Source of the DNA: Paraburkholderia sp. BL25I1N1
GTDB lineage: Bacteria > Pseudomonadota > Gammaproteobacteria > Burkholderiales > Burkholderiaceae
NCBI RefSeq assembly: GCF_003002025.1
Contig: NZ_PVZB01000045.1
Coordinates: 1 to 40,322 of the forward strand
DNA length: 40,322 nt
Reading direction: 5' to 3'
This document shows positions 9,285 to 17,777 of the stretch, piece by piece (the stretch's first letter is position 1; each line of letters begins with the position of its first letter). The notes under the pieces were generated by a model. The model was not told where the DNA came from. It saw only the letters and a list, made by a program, of their open reading frames with translations, and ran no database searches. A program made the translations under genes and the position numbers.

Positions 9285-9309
9285 GCCGGCGCCGCCATGC
9301 TGCGCCGGC
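9285..9309 (+). other. Intercistronic hairpin between binding protein and permease genes
   Basis: GCCGGCGC at 9285-9292 and GCGCCGGC at 9302-9309 form a perfect 8-base stem with a 9-base loop. There is no T tract, so it is not a typical terminator. In ABC transporter operons such structures often stabilise the upstream binding-protein message, letting it be made in excess of the permease. That role is inferred. Confidence 0.5.
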
Positions 9310-9332
9310 GCGACTCACAGTACAGGTGCCGT

Positions 9333-10205
9333 GTGAATGGAATATTCTTGCAACTCGATCTGGGCGACCCGATCAACCGCTTCTTCATGGGGCTCGTGGC
9401 GCAATATGGCGACCTGTTCCACCGCATCAGCGCGCTCCTGCTGGGTTATGCGCTCAATCCCGTCGAGACGATGCTCAAGGGTGCGCCGCCGCTTGTCGTG
9501 ATCGGCGTGGTAGGCGCGATCACGTGGCTCGGTTCGCGCAAGATCGCACTCACGGTGCTGCTCGCCGCGATGACGTACCTGATAGGCTGCCTCGGGCTAT
9601 GGGACAAGCTGATGCAGACCTGCGCGATCATGCTGACGGCGATGATCCTGACGGTGCTGATCGGCCTCCCGCTCGGTATCGCAATCTCGCGCAGCCGCTG
9701 GTTGGCTCGGGTGATCAATCCGATCCTCGACATGATGCAGACACTGCCTTCGTTCGTGTATCTGATTCCGGTCGTGATGCTGTTTGGCCTCGGCCGCGTG
9801 CCGGCGATCTTCGCTACGATGATTTACGCGTTGCCACCCCTGGTCCGTCTGACCGACCTTGGCTTGCGGCAGGTGCCGGGCGACGTATTGGAGGCCGCGA
9901 GGGCTTTCGGCGCGACACCGGGCCAGCAACTGCTTGCTGTGGAGCTGCCGCTCGCGTTGCCTTCCATTATGGCGGGCATTAACCAGGCCGTGATGATGTC
10001 GTTGGCAATGGTCGTCATTGCGTCGATGATCGGTGCGCGCGGACTCGGAGAGGATGTGCTCGCGGGCATCAACAATCTGGATATGGGACAGGGTGTAGTC
10101 GGCGGCGTGGCAATCGTGATACTGGCGATCGTATTCGACCGCATCACCCAGTCGTTCGGCATCGGCAAGCGCGCGCGGCGCGGACAAAGTGAGAGTCTTC
10201 GATGA
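9333..10205 (+). CDS. Glycine betaine-type ABC transporter permease (ProW/OpuAB family)
   Basis: About 290 residues from GTG 9333 (NGIFLQLDLGDPINRFFMG), preceded by AGG six bases upstream. ATG 9279 and ATG 9297 are in frame, but the second lies in the loop of the hairpin at 9285-9309 and neither has a good ribosome site. Several hydrophobic helices are evident, and the ATPase-coupling EAA loop is seen in DVLEAARAFGATPGQQLLAVELPLALPSIMAG. It forms the membrane channel of the importer. Its stop overlaps the start of the ATPase gene. Start is uncertain; family is firm. Confidence 0.85.
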   Translation: MNGIFLQLDLGDPINRFFMGLVAQYGDLFHRISALLLGYALNPVETMLKGAPPLVVIGVVGAITWLGSRKIALTVLLAAMTYLIGCLGLWDKLMQTCAIMLTAMILTVLIGLPLGIAISRSRWLARVINPILDMMQTLPSFVYLIPVVMLFGLGRVPAIFATMIYALPPLVRLTDLGLRQVPGDVLEAARAFGATPGQQLLAVELPLALPSIMAGINQAVMMSLAMVVIASMIGARGLGEDVLAGINNLDMGQGVVGGVAIVILAIVFDRITQSFGIGKRARRGQSESLR

Positions 10206-11143
10206 ACATTTCTTCACTGCGCAACATTGTGCGTGGTCTTGAATCCGGCACGGCGCCGCTGAAGAGCGCAGTGCCGTCGGCCATGGAAACCACAAAAACG
10301 GCAGGGTTCGCTGCTGTGGCCGAAACCACGGCGCTGCTCGAACTGCGCGGGCTTTACAAGGTGTTCGGACCGCATTCGCGGCAGATTCGCGAGGCACTTG
10401 AACAGGCCCGGGCAGGCATATCCAAGGAACAGATTCTTTCCGCGACCGGGTGCAACGTCGCGGTGCGCGATGTGTCGCTGTCAGTGTATCCGGGTGAGAT
10501 CTTCGTCATCATGGGGCTCTCGGGTTCGGGCAAGTCGACACTTGTGCGGCACTTCAACCGTCTGGTCGAGCCGACCGCGGGACAACTGCTGTTTCGCGGC
10601 ACCGACGTACTGAAGCTCAATGCTCGGCAGTTGCGCGAAATGCGGCGCTTCCACATTGGCATGGTCTTTCAGAGCTTTGCACTGCTGCCGCACAAGACCG
10701 TGCTGGAGAACGTGACCTTCGGGCGCTGGATTCGTGGCGACGACGCGGCGGCGTCGCGCGAGGCGGCACGCGCGTGGATCAATGGCCGGCTCGGTTTGCA
10801 GGGCTACGACGATCGCTATCCGGACGAGCTATCGGGCGGCATGCGTCAACGTGTCGGGTTGGCCCGTGCGCTCGTTGCCGAACCTGACGTGCTATTGATG
10901 GACGAAGCCTTCAGCGCGCTCGATCCGCTGATTCGCGCGGAAATGCAGGACATCCTGCTCGAAATGCAGGCCGACCTGCGGCGCACGATTGTCTTCATCA
11001 CGCACGATCTGGACGAAGCGATGAAGATCGGGTCGCGTATCGCCATCATGAAGGATGGCGCAGTCATTCAGGTCGGCACACCCGAGCAGATTCGCACGAA
11101 TCCGGCGAACGACTACGTGCGGCGCTTTGTCGATGCCCGGTGA
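10202..11143 (+). CDS. Glycine betaine-type ABC transporter ATP-binding protein (ProV/OpuAA family)
   Basis: 313 residues with all ATPase motifs: Walker A GLSGSGKST (105-113), the Q-loop in GMVFQSFALLPHKTV, the signature LSGGMRQR, Walker B VLLMDEAFSALD and the H-loop FITHDLDEA. The segment LYKVFGPHSRQIREALEQARAGISKEQI before Walker A is typical of ProV-like proteins. The C-terminal CBS domains found in osmoregulated ProV/OpuAA proteins are absent, which suits a catabolic importer more than an osmotic one. ATG 10202 overlaps the permease stop in an ATGA junction. ATG 10283 is an alternative start, since the first 40 residues have no obvious family counterpart. Confidence 0.87.
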   Translation: MNISSLRNIVRGLESGTAPLKSAVPSAMETTKTAGFAAVAETTALLELRGLYKVFGPHSRQIREALEQARAGISKEQILSATGCNVAVRDVSLSVYPGEIFVIMGLSGSGKSTLVRHFNRLVEPTAGQLLFRGTDVLKLNARQLREMRRFHIGMVFQSFALLPHKTVLENVTFGRWIRGDDAAASREAARAWINGRLGLQGYDDRYPDELSGGMRQRVGLARALVAEPDVLLMDEAFSALDPLIRAEMQDILLEMQADLRRTIVFITHDLDEAMKIGSRIAIMKDGAVIQVGTPEQIRTNPANDYVRRFVDAR

Positions 11144-11556
11144 CGCCTGGCTCGTTTCTACACGAATACGCCGCTGATGCGCTCGATTCGCTGTTGAATG
11201 CCACATTGCTATGCGAATGCCGGCGCGTATTCGTGCGGGGCTGGCGCCCGGGTCCGGAAGCGGTAGCACCGCGTGTGGACGTCAGTTTGTATGTTCCGCT
11301 CGCGGATTCCCCGTCGACGTTCGACGATCTCGCCGATGTGGTCGATTACGAAGCGGTGTATCACATCCTGCATTTGCATCCTTTCGTAGCTGCGCGGGAA
11401 TACAGCCGTGCAGTCGCGGCGGACCTGATGAAGGATCCCAGGATCGCTGCCGTGCGGATCGCGATACACTTGCCTTTCGTCACGCCGGTCGACAGCTATT
11501 TTCTACGTGACGCAGATTCAGCGTTTGCGACAGCCGCGACGAGAACCGTGCCTTGA
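11140..11556 (+). CDS. FolB-like (dihydroneopterin aldolase family) protein
   Basis: 138 residues, slightly longer than usual FolB proteins. The segment LADVVDYEAVYHIL matches the substrate-region motif of the family, and the following HPFVAAREYSRAVAADLMKDPRIAAVRIAIHLP matches the helix and closing strand. The GTG start overlaps the transporter ATPase stop (GTGA), so it is translated from the same message. FolB makes a pterin intermediate of tetrahydrofolate. A role in topping up folate for the folate-using demethylases nearby is a plausible inference. The N-terminal third diverges, so catalytic competence is not certain. Confidence 0.6.
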   Translation: MTPGSFLHEYAADALDSLLNATLLCECRRVFVRGWRPGPEAVAPRVDVSLYVPLADSPSTFDDLADVVDYEAVYHILHLHPFVAAREYSRAVAADLMKDPRIAAVRIAIHLPFVTPVDSYFLRDADSAFATAATRTVP

Positions 11557-11590
11557 CACGGACAAATGGCAGGGCGGGTCTACGAGACCA

Positions 11591-11608
11591 GGCGCCGGCC
11601 ACGGCGCC
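11591..11608. terminator. Possible bidirectional terminator between convergent operons
   Basis: GGCGCCG (11591-11597), loop GCCA, CGGCGCC (11602-11608): a perfect 7-base stem between the convergent FolB-like and folD genes. A short T run follows at 11623-11626 on the + strand, but it is weak and not adjacent. The position supports a terminator; the sequence alone is modest. Confidence 0.4.
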
Positions 11609-11624
11609 ACTTGCACGTATGGTT

Positions 11625-12524
11625 TTATCGGACCACTGTTTCTGGCACAAGCTGGCGATCGATGCCGTTCTGGTGACATGCGGCAAGCACGGTATTGCGA
11701 AGCAGGCAAGCGATCGTCATGGGGCCCACTCCGCCCGGGACCGGCGTAATCGCGCCGGCGCGCGAAGTGGCCGATTTGAAGTCGACATCGCCTACCAGCC
11801 GAAACCCTTGCTGTTCCGAACCGGTCCGGTTAATGCCGACGTCGATCACCGTCGCCCCTGGCTTGATCCAGTTCTCATTCACGAGTTCGGCGCGACCTAC
11901 GGCAACAAACAGGATATCGGCCTGGCGGCAAATTGCTTCGATGTCACGCGTACGCGAGTGCGCGATCGTCACGGTGCAGTTTTCCTGCAATAACAAAACC
12001 GCCAGCGGTTTGCCGACAATGTTGGAGCGGCCTACGACCACCGCATGCAAGCCCGCCAGCGACTCGCCCAGCTGTTGTTTCGCGAGCATGACGCAACCCT
12101 GCGGCGTACAGGGCACGAGAGCGTGTGGCGCGCCGTTCAGCAGGCCACCGGCATTGAGCGCATGGAAGCCGTCCACGTCTTTTTCAGCCGCGATTGTCGC
12201 GATCACCTGTGCTTCGTCGATATGTGCGGGCAGCGGCAATTGCACGAGGATGCCGTGTACCGCGGGGTCGTCATTCAGCGTGCGAACGAGTGCGAGCAAC
12301 ACGTCGCTCGACGTGTCGGGCGGCAAGCGGTGCTCGACGCTGCGAATGCCCGCCTCGCCGGCCTGGCGAACCTTGTTGCGCACATAGACCTGGCTTGCCG
12401 GGTCCTCGCCGACCAGCACGACCGCGAGAGCGGGCTGAATGCGATGCAGCCCGGTCAAAGTCGTGACTGCTGCACGGGTGGCCGCATTGAGGCGCGCGGC
12501 GCATGCCTTTCCGTCGATGATCAT
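11625..12524 (-). CDS. folD: Bifunctional methylene-THF dehydrogenase / methenyl-THF cyclohydrolase
   Basis: 299 residues, usual for FolD. Seen are YVRNKVRQAGEAGI with the catalytic lysine region, QLPLPAHID, AAEKDVDGFHALNAGGL, PCTPQGC, VVGRSNIVGKPLAVLL and PGGVGPMT. It interconverts 5,10-methylene-THF and 10-formyl-THF using NADP. As last gene of the purU-sox operon it would take the methylene-THF made by sarcosine oxidase and oxidise it toward formyl-THF, which PurU then hydrolyses. This is probably a pathway-dedicated copy beside the housekeeping folD, which cannot be checked here. Confidence 0.95.
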   Translation of the reverse strand: MIIDGKACAARLNAATRAAVTTLTGLHRIQPALAVVLVGEDPASQVYVRNKVRQAGEAGIRSVEHRLPPDTSSDVLLALVRTLNDDPAVHGILVQLPLPAHIDEAQVIATIAAEKDVDGFHALNAGGLLNGAPHALVPCTPQGCVMLAKQQLGESLAGLHAVVVGRSNIVGKPLAVLLLQENCTVTIAHSRTRDIEAICRQADILFVAVGRAELVNENWIKPGATVIDVGINRTGSEQQGFRLVGDVDFKSATSRAGAITPVPGGVGPMTIACLLRNTVLAACHQNGIDRQLVPETVVR

Positions 12525-12594
12525 GGGGATGAGGAGTTCAGAAGTAAAAGAGCTGACGCGGTTAGACGCAAGGCCGAATAACAGACCTACACCG

Positions 12595-13188
12595 TCATGC
12601 CTGGGCAGGCAAGAATTCGGACGCGGCGTCGATCAGCCAGTGCACCAGAAAGGCGGCGTAAGAGGCATCGACGTAGACCAGATAGTCGTTGTTGCCCTGA
12701 TGCAGAAGCATCGTCGGCAAACCGGCGAAGCGTGTCGTCACCACGCGTCCGATGGGACAGGCCACGGAGGAAAAGTCGATTGCGCTGCCTTTGGCAAGCA
12801 GCGATGCCGAATCTGCGCCACTCACCTGGAACCCGGTGCGGCTGTCGGAGATGAGCGTGGCCGTCGCGAAGCGGCCGTCGCATGCTGCGCGCACTGCGCG
12901 CAGATGCGCTTCTTCATCGTCGAGCGGGCAGAAATAGAGCCATTCGGTCGGTCCGGACCAGGCAAGACAGGTCTCGCCGCGCGTGGCGAAACGCTCTGGC
13001 GTGGGCAGCGCAAGACCCGTGGCGTCGCCAATGGCCTCGGCGAAATCGGCGTCATGAGCATCGCCTTGCAGTCGAACGATGCCGCCAAGCGGCTGTTCGT
13101 CGACGCAAAGCGTCGGGCCGCGGACGGGAAATCGCTCAGGTGGCGCCCATTGGCGTGTCACGTAGATTGCTGCTTCGAGCTTAGCCAT
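12595..13188 (-). CDS. soxG: Heterotetrameric sarcosine oxidase gamma subunit
   Basis: About 197 residues from ATG 13188 (MAKLEAAIYVTRQW). An in-frame ATG 24 bases further upstream exists, but GGGAGA lies eight bases before 13188, which also gives an 8-base ATGGCTAA overlap with the soxA stop. The segments GETCLAWSGPTEWLYFCP and SDSRTGFQVSGADSASLLAKG match the SoxG/GcvT-like fold. It is the small structural subunit of the enzyme that oxidises sarcosine to glycine. It lies between soxA and folD in the order soxB-soxD-soxA-soxG. Confidence 0.9.
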   Translation of the reverse strand: MAKLEAAIYVTRQWAPPERFPVRGPTLCVDEQPLGGIVRLQGDAHDADFAEAIGDATGLALPTPERFATRGETCLAWSGPTEWLYFCPLDDEEAHLRAVRAACDGRFATATLISDSRTGFQVSGADSASLLAKGSAIDFSSVACPIGRVVTTRFAGLPTMLLHQGNNDYLVYVDASYAAFLVHWLIDAASEFLPAQA

Positions 13189-16180
13189 GCAGACGCTCTC
13201 CCTGCGGATCAAAATGGGCGGGCGGCACGACGCGCGCGGTCGTCACTTTGCCCTTGGCATAGATGTGGACCTGCTCGCCGAGGCGAGCGGAGCCGTTGCG
13301 CAGAATGCCGAGCCCGATTGCCTTGCCGAGCATCGGGCTGATGCAGGCGGCAGTTACGTAACCGTGGGATTTGACCGGCATGTGCGGCGTGGCTTCGTCG
13401 ATAAAATGGCCGCCCACCGGCAGCGGCACGTCGGGCACTAGCGATTCGAGCCCCACGAACTGGAGGCGCGCGTCGCCACAATCGGCAGCCCGTTGCAACG
13501 AGCGGCGCCCAATGAAGTCGGTGGTCTTTTTGTCGATGATCTTGCCCCAGCCAATGTCGAGTGCGTTGGAGCTGCCGTCGGTATCGCTGCCGATATGCAG
13601 GTAGCCTTTCTCGGTACGCATCACTTCAAGCGCCTCGATGCCATAGGGTGCGATGCCAAACTCGGCGCCCGCGTCGCTTATGCATTGCCACAAGGACTGC
13701 GCGTAACGCGCGGGCACCGACACTTCGAATGTGACCTCCCCGGTAAAACTCGCCCGCAATATGCGGGCGGGCACACCTGCAAAATGGCCGGAGCGGAACT
13801 GCATATGCGCGAAGGCGTCTGCGTCGAAATCGATATCCGACTCGATCTTCTGCAGCACCTGGCGTGCCTTGGGACCCGAGACGGTGACGTTCGCCCATTG
13901 CGTCGTCACGTTGGTGACGTGTACGCGAAGTTCCGGCCACTCGCACTGCAGATACTCTTCGAAAAGCAAAAAGACCCGTGCGACCGCGCCGCTCGTGGCG
14001 TGCACGAGAAAATGATCGTCGGCGAGGCGAACGATAACACCGTCGTCGATGAGGACGCCGTTGTCGTTGCTCAGCATGGCATAGCGCGCAAAGCCCGGCT
14101 TGAGCGTTGCCAGATTATTGACGTAGACGCGGTTGAGAAACGCGGCGGCGTCTGGCCCCCTGAGTTCGATCTTGCCGAGCGGCGAGCCGTCGAACAGTCC
14201 GACGCCGTGACGCACGGCCAGCACCTCGCGCAGCGTTGCCGTGGCAATCCCTTCGTCTTCGCGCGGATAGTATTCCGGTCTGCGCCAGCCGTAGTCGCCG
14301 AAATGCGCCGCCTGTGCCGCGTGCCAGGCGTGGGCGGGCAACGTCTGCCACGGCGCGTAACGCTCACCGACGGTCGGCCCGGCAAACGTGCCGAGCGTGA
14401 CAGGCTGATAAGGCGGGCGGAATCGGGTCGTGCCGACCTGCGGTATCGGCTTGCCGGTCAATTCCGCCATCACGGCGAGAATATTGAAGTTACCCGACTT
14501 GCCCTGATCGATGCTCATGCCGCCGGTCGTATAGCGCTTCACGTGTTCCACCGACACGTAGTTCTCGCGAAGCGCGAGTTCCACGTCCGACACCTTGACG
14601 TCGTATTGAAAATCGAGCCACTGTTTGTCGGTGCGGGCGCCGCGTGTGTACCAGTACGGCTCGATGCGCAACGTCTCGTCGAGGCCGGTATCGACGACAG
14701 GCGCGCCGGTCGACAGGTCGTGGGCGCCGCCGGACGGCTCTGCCATTTCCCGGCCGGCGCGCGCTCCGTCGGCGAGGCATCCGGTCAGTGTGAACTTCCC
14801 GTTTGCCGCGCCAACGACGCGCACCGGCTGCTCGCATCCATCCGGCACGAGGCACAGATTCGCTTCGTCGTAGCGCAGCTTGCCGCCGGCCTGGCTGAAA
14901 AGATGCACGGTCGGGGTCCAGCCACCCGACATCGCGAGCAGATCGCAGGGAAGGGTGACGATGGCGGCGCCCAGTTGCCCGCCACCGAGGTGTCGTGCGA
15001 GTCGTACAGCTGCGATCTTGCGACGACCTTGAGTGGCGAGGATGCCGTGTGCCGGATAGTGAGCGATGCCTCGCTCGTGGAGACACTGCTGCAGCGTCTC
15101 GTCGACGTTCACCCGCGTATCGACGACCGAAAGTTCGCGCACGCCGGCTTCGTGCAGATCGATCGCGGTGCGATATGCGTCGTCATGGTTCGTCACGATC
15201 ACCACGCGCTGACCGCACACAACGCCGAAGCGGTTCACATAGGCCCGTACCGCTGCCGCGAGCATCACGCCGGGGCGGTCATTGTTCGGAAAGACGAGTG
15301 GCCGTTCAAGGGCGCCTGTGGCGAGAATGACCGCTGAGGCGCGGATCCGCCACAGGCGCTCACGCAGCGTGCCAAGGCGATCTTGCGCCCGCACGGGAGC
15401 GGCAATGCGCTCTGCGGCAGCCAGAAAATTGTTTTCGTAATAGCCGCTGACCGTGGTGCGAGTCAACAGTTGTACGTTCGGTAGTGCCCGCAGTTGCTCC
15501 ACGACCCGTTCAACCCAACGGCCTGCCGATTCACCGTTGATCCGCATCTGCTCGTTCAGGAGCGCGCCGCCGAGTGCATCTCGATCGTCGACTAGCACCA
15601 CGCGTACGCCGCGTTGCCCGGCCGCGAGCGCAGCCGAAAGGCCAGCCGGGCCGCCGCCGCAGATCAGCACATCGCAGTGGAGATTGCGCTTCTGATAGGT
15701 TTGCGCATCGCGGGAGGTCGGGGCCCTGCCGAGCCCTGCGATTCTGCGTACCACACGCTCATACATATGCCAGTTCGGCCAGATCATCGACTTGTAATAG
15801 AACGAAGCCGGCAAGACCCGTTGAAACAAATCGAGCAAGCCGAGCAGATCCCAGCGAACTGAAGGCCACGCGTTCTGGCTGGTGGCGCGCAGGCCTTCAT
15901 AAAGCATGACCAGGGTGGCACGCGCGTTAGGTTCGTCCAGGCCGCCCGCTTCGAGTTGCACCAGTGCGTTGCATTCCTCGACGCCTGCGCTGAAGACGCC
16001 GCGCGGCCGGTGCAGTTTGAAACTGCGGCCCACGATGTCGATTCCGTTAGCCAGTAACGCGGAAGCCAGGGTGTCGCCTTCAAGGCCGACGTAGTGACGT
16101 CCGTCGAACGTAAATCCCAGTGGCTTGCGCGCGACTCCCGCGGGCGCATCGTACGGCGCAATGCGCTTACGCTGCTTCAT
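13181..16180 (-). CDS. soxA: Heterotetrameric sarcosine oxidase alpha subunit
   Basis: 999 residues from ATG 16180 (MKQRKRIAPYD), chosen because GGGAGG lies five bases upstream; a longer in-frame start at 16213 has no such site. Domains in order: a ferredoxin-like N-terminal fold without cluster cysteines (FTFDGRHYVGLEGDTLASALLANG), an NAD-binding Rossmann domain (CDVLICGGGPAGLSAALAAGQRG, about residue 175), a second nucleotide-binding segment (SAVILATGALERPLVFPNNDRPG), and a C-terminal GcvT-like folate domain (about 600-990). The subunit binds NAD and, with SoxB, shares FMN; the folate domain yields 5,10-methylene-THF. It overlaps soxD by 14 bases and soxG by 8. Confidence 0.95.
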   Translation of the reverse strand: MKQRKRIAPYDAPAGVARKPLGFTFDGRHYVGLEGDTLASALLANGIDIVGRSFKLHRPRGVFSAGVEECNALVQLEAGGLDEPNARATLVMLYEGLRATSQNAWPSVRWDLLGLLDLFQRVLPASFYYKSMIWPNWHMYERVVRRIAGLGRAPTSRDAQTYQKRNLHCDVLICGGGPAGLSAALAAGQRGVRVVLVDDRDALGGALLNEQMRINGESAGRWVERVVEQLRALPNVQLLTRTTVSGYYENNFLAAAERIAAPVRAQDRLGTLRERLWRIRASAVILATGALERPLVFPNNDRPGVMLAAAVRAYVNRFGVVCGQRVVIVTNHDDAYRTAIDLHEAGVRELSVVDTRVNVDETLQQCLHERGIAHYPAHGILATQGRRKIAAVRLARHLGGGQLGAAIVTLPCDLLAMSGGWTPTVHLFSQAGGKLRYDEANLCLVPDGCEQPVRVVGAANGKFTLTGCLADGARAGREMAEPSGGAHDLSTGAPVVDTGLDETLRIEPYWYTRGARTDKQWLDFQYDVKVSDVELALRENYVSVEHVKRYTTGGMSIDQGKSGNFNILAVMAELTGKPIPQVGTTRFRPPYQPVTLGTFAGPTVGERYAPWQTLPAHAWHAAQAAHFGDYGWRRPEYYPREDEGIATATLREVLAVRHGVGLFDGSPLGKIELRGPDAAAFLNRVYVNNLATLKPGFARYAMLSNDNGVLIDDGVIVRLADDHFLVHATSGAVARVFLLFEEYLQCEWPELRVHVTNVTTQWANVTVSGPKARQVLQKIESDIDFDADAFAHMQFRSGHFAGVPARILRASFTGEVTFEVSVPARYAQSLWQCISDAGAEFGIAPYGIEALEVMRTEKGYLHIGSDTDGSSNALDIGWGKIIDKKTTDFIGRRSLQRAADCGDARLQFVGLESLVPDVPLPVGGHFIDEATPHMPVKSHGYVTAACISPMLGKAIGLGILRNGSARLGEQVHIYAKGKVTTARVVPPAHFDPQGERLHG

Positions 16181-16478
16181 GAATGCCTCCCTGCAAAGTC
16201 GTGTCCTTGGCACTGGCGCGCGCTATCGGCAGGACGCGTGTGATCTTGTGACTGGCGGTATCGCGCTCGATGCCGAACCAGCGGCGGCAACCGAACGTAT
16301 GCCGCCAGCGCTCGGGCGCCGGGCCGCGCACGTTGTCGCGCGTGAACAGATAGTCGGCCCAGTCTTCATCACTCAATTGCTGCGGATCAGCCGGACGCGT
16401 GCGATCGAACGGACCGCCAAAGGTGAACTCTTCCTCGTCGCGGGTAGTGCCGCAGTAGGGACACGGAATGCGTAACAT
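16167..16478 (-). CDS. soxD: Heterotetrameric sarcosine oxidase delta subunit
   Basis: 103 residues, typical of SoxD. Candidate zinc ligands are visible: Cys6 and Cys9 in CPYCG, and His60 and Cys64 in HTFGC. The motif EEEFTFGGPFDRTRP and the WRHTFGCRRWFGIERDT stretch are characteristic of the subunit. GGGAGA precedes the ATG, and it starts 12 bases after the soxB stop. Its end overlaps soxA, indicating tight coupling in one operon. Confidence 0.95.
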   Translation of the reverse strand: MLRIPCPYCGTTRDEEEFTFGGPFDRTRPADPQQLSDEDWADYLFTRDNVRGPAPERWRHTFGCRRWFGIERDTASHKITRVLPIARASAKDTTLQGGIHEAA

Positions 16479-16490
16479 GCGTCTCTCCCT

Positions 16491-17741
16491 TCAATGGTCG
16501 ACGCCGGCTGCGGCCGCTTCGTTGATGAAGCGGCCGCTGGCAAAGCGATCGAGTCCGAATGGTGCGATCAGGTGGTGGGGGCGATCGTTCGCGATGGTGT
16601 AAGCGAAGGTGTCGCCACCGGCCGGAATCGCCTTGAAGCCGCCAGTGCCCCAGCCCGTGCTGATGTAGAGGCCGCTCACCGGTGTCTTGCCGACGATGGG
16701 ACTCGAATCCGGAGAAATGTCGACAATGCCGGCCCACTGGCGCATCAGCTTGAGGCGGCTGAATGAGGGAAAGAGGTTCAGCACCGCGCTCAGCGTATCC
16801 TCCAGGGCGGGGAGATTGCCGCGCTGGCCATACGAGGGGTAGCTGTCAGCGCGCCCGCCGATCAGGATTTCGCCGCGATCCGACTGGCTCACATATGTGT
16901 GAACGACCGGCGACACCACCAGTCCGTCCAGTGCTGGCTTGACCGGCTCACTGACCATGGCCTGCAGCACACCGCTGGTGATCGGCAGTGTCATGCCGGC
17001 CATTCTCGCGAGCAGCGAAGAATGACCGGCTACTGCGATGGCCACCTTGTCCGCCGTGATCACACCACTTTTCGTCTCGACGCCGCGCACCCGGTTGCCG
17101 GAACGCACGATCCCCGTCACCTCGCAGTTCTGCACGATGTCCACGCCGAGCGCGTCGGCCGCACGCGCATAACCCCACGCGACAGCATCATGGCGCGCTA
17201 CGCCGGCTCGGCGCTGAACGAATCCGCCGAGAATCGGGAAGCGGGCGCCGGCGCTGGTGTCGAGCAAGGGCATGAAGTCCTTGACCTGGCCGATATCCAT
17301 CATCTGCGCGTCGATGCCCTGCAACTGGATCGAATTCGACCAGCGCTCCAGCATGTCCATCTGATGAGGACTGTGAGCAAGCGTCAGCGCGCCACGCTGG
17401 CTTAGCATCACGTTGTAGTTCAGTTCACGGCTCAGGCCTTCATAGAGGCGCAGTGAATGCTCGAAAAAATTGGTACTTTCGGGATAAAAGTAGTTCGAGC
17501 GGATCGCCGTTGTGTTGCGCCCCGTATTGCCGCCACCCAGCCAGCCCTTTTCGAGGATGGCGACATTCGTAATGCCATGCTTTTTGGCGAGGTAATAGGC
17601 CGTGGCAAGACCTTGCCCGCCGCCACCGATGATCACCACATCGTAGTGCGCCTTGGGCGGGCGGGTGTGCCACGCCGGTGCCCATTTGCGATGCCCCGAC
17701 AGCGCATGTTTGGCGATAGCCCAGAATGAATATTTTTCCAC
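16491..17741 (-). CDS. soxB: Heterotetrameric sarcosine oxidase beta subunit
   Basis: 416 residues beginning with GTG 17741. FAD-binding motif VVIIGGGGQGLATAYYLAKKHG (about 35-56) and LEKGWLGGGNTGRNTTAIRSNY are strongly conserved in SoxB. RRAGVARHDAVAWGYARAAD contains His184, which lines up with the histidine that holds covalent FMN in characterised enzymes. It binds non-covalent FAD, where sarcosine is oxidised, and covalent FMN, where oxygen is reduced. GAGG lies shortly upstream of the GTG. The gene follows purU by 36 bases. Confidence 0.95.
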   Translation of the reverse strand: MEKYSFWAIAKHALSGHRKWAPAWHTRPPKAHYDVVIIGGGGQGLATAYYLAKKHGITNVAILEKGWLGGGNTGRNTTAIRSNYFYPESTNFFEHSLRLYEGLSRELNYNVMLSQRGALTLAHSPHQMDMLERWSNSIQLQGIDAQMMDIGQVKDFMPLLDTSAGARFPILGGFVQRRAGVARHDAVAWGYARAADALGVDIVQNCEVTGIVRSGNRVRGVETKSGVITADKVAIAVAGHSSLLARMAGMTLPITSGVLQAMVSEPVKPALDGLVVSPVVHTYVSQSDRGEILIGGRADSYPSYGQRGNLPALEDTLSAVLNLFPSFSRLKLMRQWAGIVDISPDSSPIVGKTPVSGLYISTGWGTGGFKAIPAGGDTFAYTIANDRPHHLIAPFGLDRFASGRFINEAAAAGVDH

Positions 17742-17777
17742 GCAACACCTCAGGAGCGTGACGCCGGACGGCGTCGC

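Noticed and set aside
13493..15337. Long + strand open frame (about 614 codons)
   Set aside because: It is antisense to soxA, whose domains and operon context are clear, and its translation shows no recognisable domain.
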